Source of the DNA: Flexivirga endophytica
GTDB taxonomy: Bacteria; Actinomycetota; Actinomycetes; Actinomycetales; Dermatophilaceae
Assembly: GCF_014640635.1 (NCBI RefSeq)
Contig: NZ_BMHI01000005.1
Span: forward strand, 124,001 to 188,000
Length of the DNA: 64,000 nt
Direction: 5' to 3'
Every line of letters begins with the position of its first letter. The stretch's first letter is position 1. The position numbers were made by a program, and so were the translations under genes. This document shows, one piece after another, positions 63,416 to 64,000 of this stretch. The notes under the pieces are model-generated. The model did not search any database, was not told the origin of the DNA, and was given only the letters and a program-made list of their open reading frames with translations.

Positions 63416-64000
63416 TAAATGGGGGGACGTTGTGGTTGCGGGCGAAGACGTTCTCCGGGTCGTACTGCCGCTTCACCGCGACCAGCCGGTCGTAGGTCGC
63501 CGGTGGGTATGCCGCACGCAGGTCCTCGCCCGACCCCGAGCCCTGGAAATTCAGGTAGACACCACCGCCGTATGACGCGACGTCGGCCCATGCGGCCTGC
63601 AGCGCAGCCTCCGAACGGGCTGCGATGTCCGACGGAGCCATCGACATCGCAAGCACCATCACTTGAGCGTCTCGATGTGCGAAAGCCGTTGCATCGCATG
63701 GGACTTCACCGAACGCGCCACCGAGCGAACGGAAGATCACACTGGTCGACGCCGACGCCTGACGGAACCGCTCGACCGCCCCGATCGCGTCCTCGTGGAG
63801 GTTGTCCATCAGCACGTTGCGCGCGAACAACCGTAAGCCGGGCGGCAGCGGATGGCCCGGCTCGAGGACGTCGCCATACGCACGCTCCTCGATGCCTGCC
63901 CTGGTCACCGGAGCGATCCCGAGTAGCGGCTCGATCACCGAATCCGCAGCAGCCACACCGCAACCGGTCACACAGAACGTGACGGTCGCCGCGCCATCGG
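63369..64000 (-). CDS. FAD-linked oxidase with berberine-bridge (BBE) C-terminus, 5' part outside the window
   Basis: About 210 codons are visible; the frame stays open to the window edge (DGAATVTFCVTGCGVAA), so the start is beyond it. The C-terminal VYLNFQGSGSG, YDRLVAVKRQYDPENVFARNHNVPP is the BBE domain that closes the active site of FAD-binding oxidoreductases such as hexose, berberine-bridge and lignostilbene-type oxidases. The FAD domain itself is not in view. The last residues are encoded by the interleaved repeat region. Confidence 0.82.
   Translation of the reverse strand, partial: DGAATVTFCVTGCGVAAADSVIEPLLGIAPVTRAGIEERAYGDVLEPGHPLPPGLRLFARNVLMDNLHEDAIGAVERFRQASASTSVIFRSLGGAFGEVPCDATAFAHRDAQVMVLAMSMAPSDIAARSEAALQAAWADVASYGGGVYLNFQGSGSGEDLRAAYPPATYDRLVAVKRQYDPENVFARNHNVPPFTERTPERPQDRQSGS

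Overview
The window is high-GC DNA from an actinobacterium. Support comes from WhiB2, two coenzyme F420 biosynthesis genes (fbiA, fbiB), an F420-type flavin oxidoreductase, mycothione reductase, an LCP wall ligase and many GTG starts. The style suggests Micrococcales (Dermacoccaceae or Intrasporangiaceae-like), but that placement is only a guess. Gene order on both flanks follows the Mycobacterium tuberculosis backbone as I recall it (birA - GtrA - purK - purE - fadE25 - LCP; fbiB - fbiA - whiB2 - metallopeptidase - DUF3499 - manB - TobH-like; sahH).

Layout. 0-4.5 kb: a GDT1-type transporter fragment, a biotin ligase fused in frame to a pH-sensor-type adenylate cyclase, then a coupled two-component system. 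4-13 kb: GtrA, purK-purE, a GH114 lipoprotein with UDP-glucose dehydrogenase, an LLM flavin enzyme, an acyl-CoA dehydrogenase, an LCP ligase and an ExoA-like glycosyltransferase. 13-15 kb: 3-oxoacid CoA-transferase and a TIGR03089 protein. 15-36 kb is accessory: a complete set of pseudaminic acid genes (SpsF-type cytidylyltransferase fused to a decayed aldo-keto reductase, pseG, pseB, pseC, pseI, pseH), an acyl carrier protein/acyl-AMP ligase/SDR module, a pair of related putative glycosyltransferases, a sialyltransferase-like enzyme with DEG and HP motifs, a GT2 enzyme, three Rossmann/coiled-coil proteins of unknown function, an AlkA glycosylase and two drug-efflux loci with regulators. 37-49 kb: the conserved F420/WhiB2/mannose block. 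49-56 kb: small metabolic and detoxification genes, including a phosphatase-Nudix fusion and a frameshifted esterase. 56-61 kb: bioB-bioA-bioF-bioD with a divergent BioQ-type TetR regulator and its palindrome. 61-64 kb: DinB-like protein, sahH and the end of a berberine-bridge oxidase.

How the parts fit. The 15-28 kb block can make CMP-pseudaminic acid from UDP-GlcNAc. The ACP/ligase/SDR genes sit divergently against the N-acetyltransferase gene, so they could supply an unusual N- or O-acyl group. The glycosyltransferases, the LCP ligase and Ugd could then build and anchor a nonulosonate-containing wall polymer. This is inference from gene content.

Two signals run through the whole window. 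First, about twenty genes have a TANNNT -10 box ending 6-8 nt before the start codon, the layout of leaderless mRNAs. Second, the word GTATGNC(G) and its complement are strongly over-represented on both strands.
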